Position numbers and translations under genes: made by a program. Below the pieces are notes generated by a model. That model did not search any database, was not told the origin of the DNA, and saw only the letters and a program-made list of their open reading frames with translations. A DNA stretch of 64,000 nucleotides from Aquilaria yunnanensis (Eukaryota > Streptophyta > Magnoliopsida > Malvales > Thymelaeaceae). The stretch lies in the NCBI GenBank assembly GCA_039654915.1, contig CM077595.1, positions 90,685,501 to 90,749,500 on the forward strand. Reading direction: 5' to 3'. How positions within the stretch are numbered: the stretch's first letter is position 1; each line of letters opens with the position of its first letter. This document shows positions 1-12,034 of the stretch, piece after piece.

Positions 1-1580
1 TTAACACTCTCTTTCATCCATTCCAACTTCCATTAAAAAATAATCAACTCCTCTCTGGCTCCTCCCTAACTCGGCCACCATCCTCCTCCTTACGGCTCAC
101 CTCCGGAGCTACCATGACAAATAACTCCTCGCTGATGAAGACCAGGACACTGTGTCGCAGGACCGCAATTGACGACGCTTTCAGCAATGCTCGATCTGCC
201 GTCGCGATTGTCAAGAGCTCAAATGCCATCCAGCTCACGAGCCGTTTCGACAAGTACTTGACGGCCTCAAACCAGCACATGTTCCTAGGCATGACAAGGA
301 AGAAAGTGTTGCAGTCGATGCCCAATAGACTCGAGTCTTCCATAGAGTGAGAGCAGATTAGAGAAGGTGCCCATGTCCGTCTCAAGACTTGCTGCAGCCA
401 AATACTTGCATGCTAACGGCGGTGTTCCACTGTGGGGAAACAAAAGCGCCACGCAGGATTGGATCATGTGGGATGTGGATATAATTGAGATCCAGAAAGA
501 GAGTCACAAGTTGTCTCCAAAATAAGTGCAACCAGTACTTCCTCCATCGCCCAACCGGTACGTCCTCTGCCGCCTCCTCCATTTGAAAACTGCAATTCGG
601 ATGAGAAGTCAATGGAATTAGCCAAATACAAATCCCTACAATATAGTCTCAATCTCTTAGATCCCCTCCACATAAGCTCTAAAAAACAGGGTGAGTTGAT
701 AATTAGCAATCAGAGACGAACACTGAATTGAAGCTTACATTTGGTACATGTTTCTTCATCTGGTGGTGTATTTAATTAATTTTAATGTAGAGTGGTGATA
801 ATAATAATTTGGGAAGGTGGTCATTGGGTATGAAGGAGGGAAGGATAATCCATTACGAGGTGGCAGACAAAAATGGAGATGTGGATGGGACAATCTATTC
901 GAGCGTGCTCCAACATCACGATCCACTGCCTATTTCACGATGGTTTCCCCCCATTCGAGCATGCTCCATCTTCGATGTATCCAAAACTAGATCACCCGTC
1001 CATTTTTGGCCGCCGCATGCAGCCAAGTCCTCTACCCATCTCACTATCCTCTCCACTGCGTCGTTGTCACCTGCTCGGAAAGGGCATAGACGAGGGAAAA
1101 GGTTGAAGTGTTAAATTTATAGGTTAAGGATGCTTCGAGTGAGAGGACGAAGATATAATGATTAAAGTTAGAATTTTGCCTGAAATTTTCTTAATTTTTA
1201 ACTGTAAAATTAATGGAATGGGAGACAAAATTTAGTACAATGAGGAAGTTAAGGGAGCAAAATAAATATTAGGGATCCATTTCGAGCAATACAAAAGGGC
1301 TAGAGACGACAATTGAATTTTATCCTATGAAATCTATATAAAATAGGAGTTTGGTTTTCTATGCAATATACAAGTTGCTTTCTTATAATTAGTCATAAGA
1401 TACTTATGGTAGACTTCTAAATTAAAACTTCGTATTTATTTAAGGTAAGAAGCATAGTATGGACATTATAGCAATGGCCAATAAATAAATAAATAAATAA
1501 AACAGACAACTCATTAAAGATATCTTCTGGGAAACAAATGGAACATAAAATAAATTTTACTTTGTAAAAGATAAGATCAG
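1..1580. other. Left flank, no gene recognised
   Basis: Positions 1 to about 720 have a more balanced base composition than the rest of the intergenic DNA and contain short open frames on both strands: 114-350 on plus (78 codons) and 44-385 on minus (113 codons). A further plus frame lies at 809-1114. None has a domain I recognise, and the overlapping frames on opposite strands cannot all be genes. This could be the edge of an exon, or a gene or element remnant, cut by the window boundary. Positions 1115-1580 are AT-rich and include a short taaa-type run near 1482-1502; their right end is the 3' flank of the ABCB gene. Confidence 0.3.
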
Positions 1581-1588
1581 GTACACTA

Positions 1589-4500
1589 CTAAGCAGTTGA
1601 AGTATTCATGTGAAGTGCTACTAAAGAAGCATAGAAACCATCTTTTATGTTGATCAAAGTATCATGCTTCCCTTTCTCTACAATGACTCCATTCTTAACC
1701 ACTGCAATCACATCGGCATTCTTGATCGTTGATAGCCGGTGAGCCACCACCACCGTTGTCCTATTCACCATCACCTGATCCAATGCATCTTGCACCACAC
1801 GCTCCGACTCTGCATCTAAAGCACTTGTTGCCTCATCTAGTAGCAGTATTTTAGGGCTCTTCACTATTGCCCGTGTTATGGCCACACGTTGCTTTTGCCC
1901 TCCTGAAAGCTGAACCCCACACTCTCCCACCATTGTATCATATCCCTGCATTTTCATGTGACATTGAAGGGTCGTGAGCATTACATTTTAAGTTGTTTTT
2001 AGCTTCTTATCACTAAACAAATATAATGTAATGGATTCCTAACCTGTTGTAATGCGCTAATGAATTTGTGGGCATTTGCCATTTCCGCTGCAGCCAAAAT
2101 CTCTGACTCACTTGCATTACCTTCTTTCCCATAAGCTATATTAGCACGAATTGAGTCATTGAATAGAGCTGGCTCTTGGCTCACAAGGCCCATCTGCCGT
2201 CTCAACCACTTCAATTGCAAGTTTTGGATCTGAACACCGTCCAGAGTAATGTGACCTGAATCAGGATCATAAAACCTCTGCAATAATGCAATCACCGTTG
2301 ATTTTCCGCTCCCGCTTTCTCCCACTAGAGCAACACTCTGAAAAACAAAATTTGAAGAGCCTCACAATTTACTTTATGAATTATATCTGGAACTTGATGT
2401 GATGCCAAGCTTATGGGTATTTGAGTTTTAGTTAGTTTAAGCTGTAAGGAACGAGTTGAGTCTACCTTGCCAGCATGAATAGCTAAACTTAAATCTTGAA
2501 AAATTTGAATGTCTGGCCTTGATGGATACTTAAAGCTAACATGATGCAGCTCAATTTCTCCTTTTACAATTTCTAGTGTCTGGCCAGACTCATCACTTGG
2601 GTCTATCTTAGACTTGCGATCAATAATTGCCAATATTGAAGCAGCAGTACCCTTGGCTTTGCTAGAATCTGGGGTAAATGAGCTTGACTGAGTAATGCTA
2701 AGAGCAGCCAAGGTCAAGGCAAAGAAAACCTGTAAAAGAGAGGACCTGGGTCACCTTACGCATTTTAGGTTTTGAAAAGCTTTCACAAAACTTAAATGGC
2801 ATTGGAAGGAAATGTTCACCTGGAAAACATCATTGAAGCTTGCCTTCCCGTGCACAACAAATTGAGCGCCAGCATAAAAGTTAGTTGCATAAACACAAAA
2901 CAGCAAGAAGAATGAAACTCCGAATCCTGTCCCACTAACCAACCCTTGCTTTATCCCAGTCTTCAGAGGCCCATCACATTTCCTTTTGTACATCTGCATC
3001 ACCTTTTCCTCGGCGCAAAATGAAGCAACTGTTCTTATACTCCCAACTGCGTCAGTAGCAACTTGACTTGCTTCCCCGTACTTCAACTGCACCATTTGCA
3101 TTTACATATCAGTGAATATGGGCAAAAACTTAAAATGAATTTGCATTTACCAGAAACTATTGCAATAAAACTTACCTTTACATCTGCACTGAATCCCTTC
3201 ATGAACTTTGTCTGAACGTAACCAGTGACACCTATGAGTGGGATCAATACGAGAATGATGAAGGCCAGCTGCCAACTCGCAACAAAAGCGATAACCAAAC
3301 CAGCAACTGCTGATGCAATGTTTTGGACCAGTTGAGACAATGCATCTCCAACCAGAGCACGGATACTTGCTGCATCTGCTGAGAGCCTAGCACCGATTGC
3401 ACCACTTGAATTTTCTGGTTCATCAAACCAGCCAACCTCCATATGAACAACTTTCTCAAAACACATTGATCTAATTCTCTGGATCAATTTGCCTCCAGCC
3501 ATAGCAAAGAAGTACTGTTGCAAAGGTATAATTAAAAGTGAAGCCAGACCAAGGGACATAAATATAAGTGCCCAAAATCCAGAATCCTTCTTCAGTTCAT
3601 GAGGTGGCTTGTAAAAGCTCTTGATCACATTAGAGATTAGTAAACCGTAGATTGGTAATATCACACCATTGGCGATTGCAGCTATAGTTCCAATTATGAG
3701 CACCGGTATCTCAGGCTTGTTTAGAGCAGCAAGTCGACGAAGTGAGACTTCAGGAGCCTTTTCTGATGAGTCTGCAGCATGATATTCAATATCTTCAGCT
3801 GGAGAACCAACAAAATTGACTCCAGTAGGAAGACCAAAAGAGACTGAGAAAGAGCGGCGACTGCTATATCCTCTTCCGGACGACCCTAGGCTGATTGATC
3901 TCTTGAGCAACTTTCTCGAGCTTGACTCCCTAAATGATTCTGTGTTCATGTGAGTCTCTCTCTGCTCATCAGCTACCTGTTCCGATTCTTTGTTTGCCTC
4001 TTGCAAGCGTATAAGCTGAGAGTAAGCTCCTTCAGGATCCTTGAGCAGTTCAGAGTGTGACCCTGCTCAATTCCATTACAAGCGATCAATTTTTTGGAAA
4101 TGGTCTCACAACAGAACACCAATGCATGATGAAGCTAATTGAACCGGTTACTGAATTTTCAAATCTGTTTAAACATTATTCGGGTCAATCCTCTACTGGA
4201 CAAATGACAAGACTATATGCTTCTTTCCACTAAAAGGTTATTCAATTCAAGTACCTCTTTCAACCATCTTTCCTCTGTGGATGACAGCAATCGTATCTGC
4301 ATTTCTCACTGTGCTTAAACGATGTGCAACAATAACAGTTGTTCGATTGACCATGGTCCTGTCCAGTGCCTCTTGAACTATTCTCTCTGATTCAGCATCT
4401 AGTGCACTGGTAGCTTCATCTAAAAGTAAAATCCGTGGATCTTTCAGAATTGCTCGTGCTATTGCAACTCTCTGCTTTTGTCCACCCGACAGTTGAGTAC

Positions 4501-7452
4501 CATGCTCCCCGACCATTGTATCTAATCCCTACATATAGAAACCCTGTGTCAGACATGAAACCAAGAGCAAGAACAAAGAACTTCTCGCTAGTGAGAGAAT
4601 ATAATACCTGAGGAAGCTTGTCAATGAACTTGGAGGCATTTGCAAGTTCAGCTGCGGCTCTTATCTCTTCGGTTGTTGCACCTTCCTTTCCATAAGCAAT
4701 ATTATCTCTAATGCTACATGTAAAGAGAACAGGTTCCTGACTCACAAGGCCAATTTTGCTCCTGATCCATTTCAGTTGATATTCCTTGAGATTAATTCCA
4801 TCAATGAGAACTTCACCGGCTAGCGGGTCATAGAACCTCTCGATGAGACTGATTACAGTTGATTTCCCACTTCCACTTTGTCCAACTAAAGCTGTTGTGG
4901 TGCCACTCGGGATAGAAAGAGAGAATCCACTGAAAATTTGTTCATTAGGTCTGGCCGGGTAACTGAAGTAGACTTCCTTCAGCTCTATATCACCACGAAC
5001 ATCCTCCAATACCTTTCCCTTCGAGTCATAAGCATCTATATCTGGCTTCCTTTCAATGGTTTCAAACATCTTATAGGCAGCAGCTTGACCAGCAGCGAAG
5101 GCACTCATGCAAGGAGATGCCTGACCGAGGGACCTGAACATCCATAAAAGCAAGGCAGGGCAGATTAGACCTTTCATGCTCCATATCACATATTTATCGG
5201 CGGATTCATGCGCAGGGACGGAGCCAGGATTTTAAATTAGAAGGTGCTGGACTTCATTTTAACAATACTAAAAAATTAAGGAGGGTCATAGTAAAAATAA
5301 TAGATTATTTTAGTTTTATTTTTTCATATATACATAGACAATATATATAATTTATAAAAAAATTAGGGGGGGAGGGGCACCCCCCAACCCCCTATTGTCT
5401 CCACTACTGTCCATGCGGTAATTATGGGGTCCATGGACCTTTTTTTTTAAAAAAACAATATTAGTATTATATATATAATTAAGTAATTTTTATAATATTT
5501 ATTGGAATAAAATAATAGGTTTCTCTTGCTTTAACAAAGATAAAAAATAAATTAGTCTCCCATTTCCATTGATAATTAGAATAATGGAAAAAATTCTACA
5601 TTGGTCCTTAAACTTTCGCACATTTTCTTATCTAGACCTAAAACTTTTTTTTACCACTTTTTTTCTTTAATTCAAAAGAAAAATTGTCAAACTAATTTGA
5701 TAAAAAAATAAAGTTAGTAAGCTAAGTAGAATATATATATATATATAAAGTTATAAGGGTGAAACGATTTTGTCTCTTACATTATATATAACATAAATAT
5801 TTTGTCCATCTTCTTTATAGTTTATATATTTTTTTAGTAATTCAACCAATGACAGAAAAAAAAAGATAAATTAGAGCTTTTTTCAAATCTTCGTCTAATT
5901 TTTTTCATTATTACATTATAGTATATGCAAACTTATAAGTTTTATAATTTAATATTAGAGCTTAATAATCATATATATACTCAGACCCCTTTTTATAAAA
6001 TTTCTAGATCTGTCACTGTATATATTGAAACGATAATGGAAACCAACAATTATTAACCATTTCACTCACATTGAACCCGTCAAAACAGCAACAACCACAT
6101 TAATAACCTGACCACCTGTGTATCCTTTCTCCAGAACCATCTTCCCGCCAAACCATACAGCGAAAGCATAACTACAGTAAACAACGAGCATGACTGCCCC
6201 AAGACCAGCGCCAGTAGCAAAGGCCTCATAAGCGCTTGATTTGTAAGCACTAACAAGAAACTTGTTGTAGCTGCTTATAGCTCGCTCCTCCCCGGTAAAT
6301 GATGCAACCTGGAAGAATCAGAGCAAACCAGTGAGTCACTAATGCAGACACGCAACACAACAATTCAGACCCAGTGTGAATTATTTTCAGTTACGCACAG
6401 TTCTAATTGAACCTATCGTTTGTTCAACCACAGTTGCTGCTTTTGCATAAGCATTTTGGCCACGAGAGGCGGCCTTGGATATGATTTGTGACATTGTTCC
6501 ACCGGCTATGACAAGAGGAGGGATTGAGGATATCATCACAAGGGCAAGAAGCCAACCTTTGACAAAGGCAATCAAAAAGCCTCCAATAAATGTGGATATC
6601 AACTGCAGAAATTTCCCAACCTGCAAAACACAGGACAACGCTTAGCCGCATGCTCACCAGTCACTACTGAAAAGTTGAAAGAATTAGATTTTCTGTTGCG
6701 TTGAATTCTTACCTTCTCTCCCATGGCGTCTTGTATAAGAACTGTGTCACCTGACATTCTTCCCACAACCTCACCGGTGTTGGTTTCTACATCAAAGAAA
6801 GTAACATCTTGCCGGAGAATCGTTTTCAAGTACAAGCCCCTTATTCTTGCAGCCTGTCTCTCTCCTGTAACCATCCAGCAAGTCACCTCTGCCAACAATA
6901 AACACTAAATAATTCAAAATAAAACATAAACCAATAAAGAAGACAAGGTCAAAAACCCAGTAAGGCGTTCAGAAAATAGAGTTTCTTCACTTACGCAGAA
7001 ACGCCGCGGTAGCTGATCCCACTGCCAGATAGACGAATTTGATACAGATCTAGCAAGAAAAAAGACGACAAAAGGTCAATAACTAAAACCGGTTTCACCT
7101 GAATAAAGTGTGAATCTTGATTAGAGGTCACTACCTTAGAAACTTCGTGGACCACGTTATGATTGTTCTGGTTTAGCCCGAAAGAGTTGATAAGATCTCC
7201 GAAAAGAATTGTCATAAGAGGCAGACAAGCTCCATTTGCAATGGCACCAATCGTCCCGGCAATCATCAACAAGATATCAGTCGAATCCGAAAAAGAAAAC
7301 AGCTTGTAGAATTGGACTCTCTTCTTTTTCTCATCTCCTTTTTCCGAATTTCCCCCATCCTTTCCCGAAACTTTTTCCGTTTCCAGACCCTTGGATTTTC
7401 TCGCTTCGTTGGACGAATCTCCCTCGCTCTTCAACCCAACTTCAGTGCCCAT
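1589..7452 (-). CDS. ABCB4/11/21-like: ABC transporter B family (P-glycoprotein/MDR), ABCB4/11/21 type, copy 1
   Basis: A full-size ATP-driven membrane transporter of 1292 residues. My coding exons on the minus strand are 7452-7135, 7049-6995, 6888-6713, 6620-6399, 6308-6070, 5133-4608, 4528-4255, 4062-3176, 3086-2820, 2729-2466, 2337-2044 and 1945-1589; every intron is GT-AG and the phases fit. TMD1 comes from exons 1-5. NBD1 has Walker [10 protein letters not shown] (421-429), signature LSGGQ (525-529), Walker B ending D549-E550 and switch His581. A Ser/Arg-rich linker lies near 620-690, as in plant ABCBs, where it is phosphorylated. TMD2 spans exons 8-10. NBD2 has Walker [10 protein letters not shown] (1082-1090), LSGGQ (1187-1191), D1211-E1212 and His1243. 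The family sits in the plasma membrane and exports or imports auxin and other hydrophobic compounds; the substrate here is inferred only. Compared with copy 2 it has Cys for Arg four residues before the NBD2 LSGGQ motif, and Thr for Ala at 1198. Intron 5 is enlarged by inserts. Confidence 0.95.
5213..5409. mobile_element. Short hAT-type MITE in intron 5 of ABCB copy 1
   Basis: A 197-base non-coding insert. Its left end reads CAGGGACGGAGCCA and its right end, reverse-complemented, reads CAGTAGTGGAGACA (9 of 14 bases the same). It is flanked by 8-base near-repeats, ttcatgcg (5205-5212) and tccatgcg (5410-5417), the size of a hAT target duplication. The CAGGG-CGGAGCC terminus resembles the right end of the hAT element at 41845-44637, which could have supplied the transposase. 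It is absent from the matching intron of copy 2. Confidence 0.6.
5418..6020. repeat. AT-rich insert in intron 5 of ABCB copy 1
   Basis: The matching intron in copy 2 is only 111 bases (53901-54011), whereas this one is 936. Besides the MITE at 5213-5409, about 600 bases of AT-rich DNA are extra. The right edge near 6000-6018 ends in tctgtcactg, which reverse-complemented starts CAGTGACAGATCTAG, a hAT-like terminus. I could not find its left partner, so the element type is open. The palindrome ggtccatggacc lies near 5430. Confidence 0.4.
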
Positions 7453-8215
7453 TTTTAAGGGTGTAAATCTTCAAGCCGCAACAATTCTTTGGAGAGCCCA
7501 ACTTAGCTGAAAAACAGAGCAGTCGAAGCCAAAATCAACAGCGAAGCCTCCATAACAGCAAAAGCAACAGCCTACAATTTCTAGTATATTTTGGTTGGAA
7601 GTTGGAACCCAGGAGAATATACTACTCGTAAGAAACCTTTTTTTTTTTCCAGGCGCAAGAAACCAAAAGCCCATCTCCCAGTAAAAACTTGAAATGATCC
7701 AAGCAACAATGCAGATGGATTATGGTATTTCAGAAAAGTAGTATTCTTTTTTTCTTTTTTGTAAAAAAAATTCTGGTTCATGAGAAGAGATCACGTTAAC
7801 TTACAAAAGAAACCAGAGCAGAACGAAACGAAAAGATAAAGGAAGAAGAAGGCGTAAAAAGAGAGCGGCCCAGACCAGAAAGTTTGAAATATCAGTCCCC
7901 TGAGATGGAAGGCGATTTCTCGCCTTCTTCTTCGATTCCCAGCTACATGCTTGTGCTGTGGCCCTTGAGATGTTATTTGCAGTGTGGCCTTTGCTTGGCA
8001 TGCAAGCTTGAGTTTTCTATTTGTGATCAGCAAGTGGCCTCGAGCTGCTCCAAACAACCTGGAGCAAGTCAAAAATGCTCAGCTGCCCTGCTTACGCTAC
8101 TGCAGAAATCGGGGAGCTGAGCCAGCCTGCCATTCCCATTTTTCTGATTCGTTACTCGTTTTTTTTCTGCTGAGATACGCAATCTTCTGGGCAATTGTGG
8201 TGCTCGCACTTAAAT
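7453..8215 (-). promoter_or_regulatory. Upstream region of ABCB copy 1, shared with copy 2
   Basis: Upstream of the start codon, the sequence aligns recognisably with the region upstream of copy 2 (55414-56645), for example around gagcagtcga at 7517 and acgcaatcttct near 8177. The duplication therefore carried several hundred bases of promoter and 5' UTR. I cannot place the TATA box or transcription start with confidence. Short plus-strand open frames here (such as 7884-8120) do not keep their frame in the other copy and are not genes. Confidence 0.5.
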
Positions 8216-8540
8216 AAATTACTCTGCAGTTAGAATCTTGAGAATCCAGAGAAAGATTTGATAAAGCTTTCTTATAATTTTACTGAAAAAAGGTAGCACC
8301 ATAACAATTCTTTTCTTATAATTTCTCACGCGAGACGGCGCATACTCAATACTCATGCCGTGGTTAGTGTGATTTCATGCAGCTTTTGCGGTGACAAGTA
8401 AATGATTTTATAATTTTTTGTTTGGACTAAACAACAAATTTTATTGCAAAGAGAATGCCTCAAGGGGGCTCAAAGTTTACATCCAAGTCATTTTGAAAGG
8501 CATACATAGAAGGGGGACAACTTGTCTAATTTTTCCTTTT
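8216..8540. other. Short intergenic stretch
   Basis: AT-rich single-copy DNA between the duplicated promoter block and the RNase H remnant. I see no gene or repeat structure in it. Confidence 0.4.
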
Positions 8541-9000
8541 CTATGTCTTTGCCCATTTAGCTATATGCAAAGCACACATATTAGCATTGTTCGAAATCTC
8601 CTTAATAGTACAGTAAGAGAAGGAACACTGCATAGTTTTAATGTTTGAGACTATTGTACCAATCCGCCAATTGCCCTTACCCTTTAAATAGTCGACTAAT
8701 TCTTTGTCTACGATCTCAACTTCTACTGCTGTGTGTCCTAGTCTCAGCATCTCCCTGAGCCCTGTTCGAAGGGTTTCTGCTACTGCTGCCTCTTTGCAAG
8801 TGCCAGTATTAGCCATGGCTTGGTTCCCCAAAATACTCCCCTGCCAATCTCTCACCAGGTATGCCATCCCATTAGGCTGTTCACCGCTAACCGCCACATT
8901 AATTTTTAGTACTCCCCTTGTCGGCTTCCTCCACTTTTCAATGGTAGCAGGTCCGGACAGAACTTTGCTTATGCTCCCATTCCTCTGGCGGACTTGGTAG
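8541..9000 (-). pseudogene. RNase H-like domain remnant from a plant LINE
   Basis: Read on the minus strand from about 8999, the translation carries a W-x-K-P-x-x-G-x-L-K-I-N-V stretch, then a G-x-x-Y-L-V-R-D-W-Q-G-S motif, a run of Ala/Glu-rich helix (about 8790-8700) and a closing Ala-x-x-x-A-K-W. This is the pattern of the plant RVT_3/RNase H-like domain found at the end of LINE polyproteins and in related stand-alone genes. Asn in place of the usual first catalytic Asp after LKIN (LKINVA rather than LKINVD), and the lack of any reverse transcriptase nearby, argue for a dead fragment. The methionine-initiated frame inside it is 118 codons. Confidence 0.65.
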
Positions 9001-9308
9001 AAATTCTACTCACATCACTTTGTATATAAATTTTTAAAAAAATCACACCGCATAAATATGATTTTGTTGTAGTTAATTAATGGTTTTTAACGTCATAAAT
9101 TAGAAATATTAAATCCAAACAAATTAATGCAAATAGATAACATAAACTTAATTGCAATAACAAGGATGAAAATATAATCCAACTCATAAACTAACACACA
9201 TAAGAAATCAAAATCTCAAATAACAATTTTAGTCAAATTTATCATCATAAATCCAAATAATCAATAAGAATATATATATATATATATATATATACAGACA
9301 TAAACACA
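9001..9308. other. AT-rich spacer with TA microsatellite
   Basis: No gene seen. A run of about 12 TA units lies at 9271-9294, just outside the Helitron-like 3' end. The same arrangement, a TA run beside the terminus, is seen at 21514-21541. Confidence 0.5.
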
Positions 9309-9557
9309 CTAGTAAATGCACATGTGCGTTACATGTGAATCAAAATATTAAGTTATTTTTACTCAAATAACTACAATTCTAATTATCTTTTTTAAAATAA
9401 ATAGTAGCAATAATGATTTTCCTTTTTTAATTTAGATATATTTCTTATTAGTTTCATTTTTCAATTTTTACATAGTTTTTTATTATAATACTTCATCATA
9501 ATTATCCTCACTTGTGTCATCCATTATAAAAGATTGTTCATTGTATTTGAAACAAAG

Positions 9558-9561
<4 letters not shown>

Positions 9562-9612
<51 letters not shown>
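9562..9612. repeat. (AAT)n microsatellite within Helitron-like copy a
   Basis: About 17 units of a three-base repeat. The same repeat occupies the matching position in copies b (21757-21781) and d (27013-27039), so it is part of the family's ancestral sequence and not an independent expansion. Confidence 0.85.
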
Positions 9613-9614
<2 letters not shown>

Positions 9615-10515
9615 AGTGTAGAATATGATACAAGTGATACTAGTTGCAAGAAAAACTAATAGATTTTTTTTATTTGTGATGGTAGAGTATTTATAAAAAT
9701 TACTTCCTCATGCTTTTAATATCTTATCAAAGATGTCAAAATTTCTCTTTTCAGTGTAAAATTTAAAATTAATATTTTGCAATTTGTTAAGAAAAAAAAT
9801 CTTAATTTAATGGACTTAATGATATTATGTATCTAGAAATTTTTAATAAAAGTTAAGTTAGATTTTATCTTAATTTTTATACTTTACATTCAAAAATCTA
9901 ATCATTAAAATAAAGATCTTATATTAGTTGACTCAAACAATTAAATAGATTTACCTTTAATGTGTTAGCATAACTTTGACTTTTTAAAGAGACATAAGCT
10001 AATTTTTTAATAAATATTTTTTGGTTTTGCTTAAAATAGAAAAAAAAACATATGCTAAGTCCACATGTGGGATAATCAATAAGAAACTCAAGAAACAATA
10101 ATATTTTAATAAGTATGACACAAATATGAGCCATGATGTCACAATATATATAAACTAGGTAAGTAAACATTGACTTTTTTCAAAGACATGTAACTATAAG
10201 TAACTATACATTACTAAAATCACTTGATTACCTAACTCTTGAATTTTAATAAAAACACTCACTCTTAAAGTTTCAAATCTACACTTTCCTTCTGTTTTAT
10301 GGTTGAGTAAACTTGAAAGTTCAAAATATTGAGGCCAACTATTGTACAGTTTCCTTATTACTGAGATTTGAAAACCTAATATAACCCATTATTCTTATAA
10401 TATAATTAGTCAACCATAGGAAAATAGACTATTTAAAATAGCATAAATTCCTACTACCTAAAAGAAAAACTAATAACTTATAATTTAAGTTTTAGTCACT
10501 TTTTATCTTTGCAAT

Positions 10516-10518
<3 letters not shown>

Positions 10519-10595
<77 letters not shown>
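10519..10595. repeat. (TA)n microsatellite
   Basis: About 38 TA units without interruption, inside Helitron-like copy a and beside the inverted repeat at 10619-10842. The matching block in other copies has only a short irregular TATAGATA run. Confidence 0.95.
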
Positions 10596-10597
<2 letters not shown>

Positions 10598-10618
10598 CTA
10601 AAACATGTATTTTTTTTA

Positions 10619-10842
10619 TATAACTATTAAACATATGCCTAAAACATGATGTTTATCAATTTATTTACTTTTTAAACTTTGAATATTTTTATAAGAACCT
10701 AAAAGCACAACTTAATATATATTTTTAAATGTCTTTTGTTTATATATTAAGTTGTGCTTTTAAGTTCTGATAAAAATATTTAAAGTTTAAAAAGTAAATA
10801 AATTGATAAAAATCATGTTTTAGGCATGTTTAATAGTTATAA
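10619..10842. repeat. Inverted repeat with arms of about 100 bases
   Basis: The left arm 10619-10722 and right arm 10741-10842 are close reverse complements around an 18-base loop. For instance atgcctaaaacatgat in the left arm pairs with atcatgttttaggcat in the right, and agcacaacttaatata pairs with tatattaagttgtgct. It looks like an inverted duplication of one sub-block of the Helitron-like family and could fold into a long stem. Confidence 0.85.
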
Positions 10843-12034
10843 AAACAAAAGACATGTCTGTTACAAAATTTCAAATTTAGTAGCATTTTTCATTTTTCTC
10901 CATAAAAAATTTTAACAAAACAAAGAAAATAATCATGATTTTTTTTATATTTTTTCTTTCCAAATACTAATCTTATTTTCCTAAAATAAATAATTTGTAA
11001 ATGATACAAATGTTTTTAAAATTTAAATATTATAAATACATTAAATTTTTAATTAATCCAATATAGAAAAATATTAACTTAGTAAACTTAATAAAACAAT
11101 ACTATTTTTTAAAAATTATAGATTTTTATAATATGTTTCATATTTAAAGAATTTTGTGTATCAATATCAAATATGAAAGTATAGGAATTCAAAATTATGA
11201 TAATGAAAAAAAATGATTCAATTGCAACAAAATAATATTATGGATAACAATGAATAAAACTTTGATCCAATACATAGAGTACATGTTGAGAATTTTTTTG
11301 GTTTTAATAATACTTATTATATATCCTATCAAGAATCATCCAGTTTCTTCTTTTGTCATGTAATTCCCTATATGGTCTAAACTTGCAGTCAAAATCTAAA
11401 TATATGTAATTTTATTATAATTTTTGAACCTATAAACCTTTATACTTCTTTCTTTATTATACTTAATCTCAAGCAAAATAAGGACTTGCAATTATAATAT
11501 AAAATTATTAACTTCATCTCTTAGTAACTCCAAAACTAATTCCAAACTATGAGCCTTTACCACAAAATATAATATTAAAAAAAATTACTTATAATTTGAT
11601 ACAACTTATAAGATTTGATTGGCTCTTAAAAATTAAAAATGAAAAATAATTTTAATATTATTTAGTATAAAAAAAGTTATTAGCTAAGAATAAAATTTGT
11701 GTTACAATATTAAAAGGAATGACCATGTGGAAAAATAATTCTTTTAATTTTCCAATATGTTCAAACATTGAAAAATGAAAAAAATTACTGATAAAAGCTC
11801 ATTTTACTATAATTCTTATAGAAATATTTTTTTTTTCTAAAATTTTTCCCAATAACCTTTGCTACAATGATATATTTTTTTATTTTTATTTCATAATAGA
11901 TGCTTGAGTCACACTTGAATTGTATTACTGCTCTAAGATGGGCCAAATATGTAGGCTTTCATATAGTATATATTCATCCAAGTTAAAAAAAAAATAATTG
12001 GAAAAAAAATTATATTAAAAAACATTTTTATAGT

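Noticed and set aside
4938..5147. Plus-strand open frame opposite ABCB exon 6
   Set aside because: It lies fully over a conserved exon of the minus-strand gene and is a shadow of its codon pattern. The same holds for frames at 6723-6908, 52547-52750, 53078-53371 and 54661-54861.
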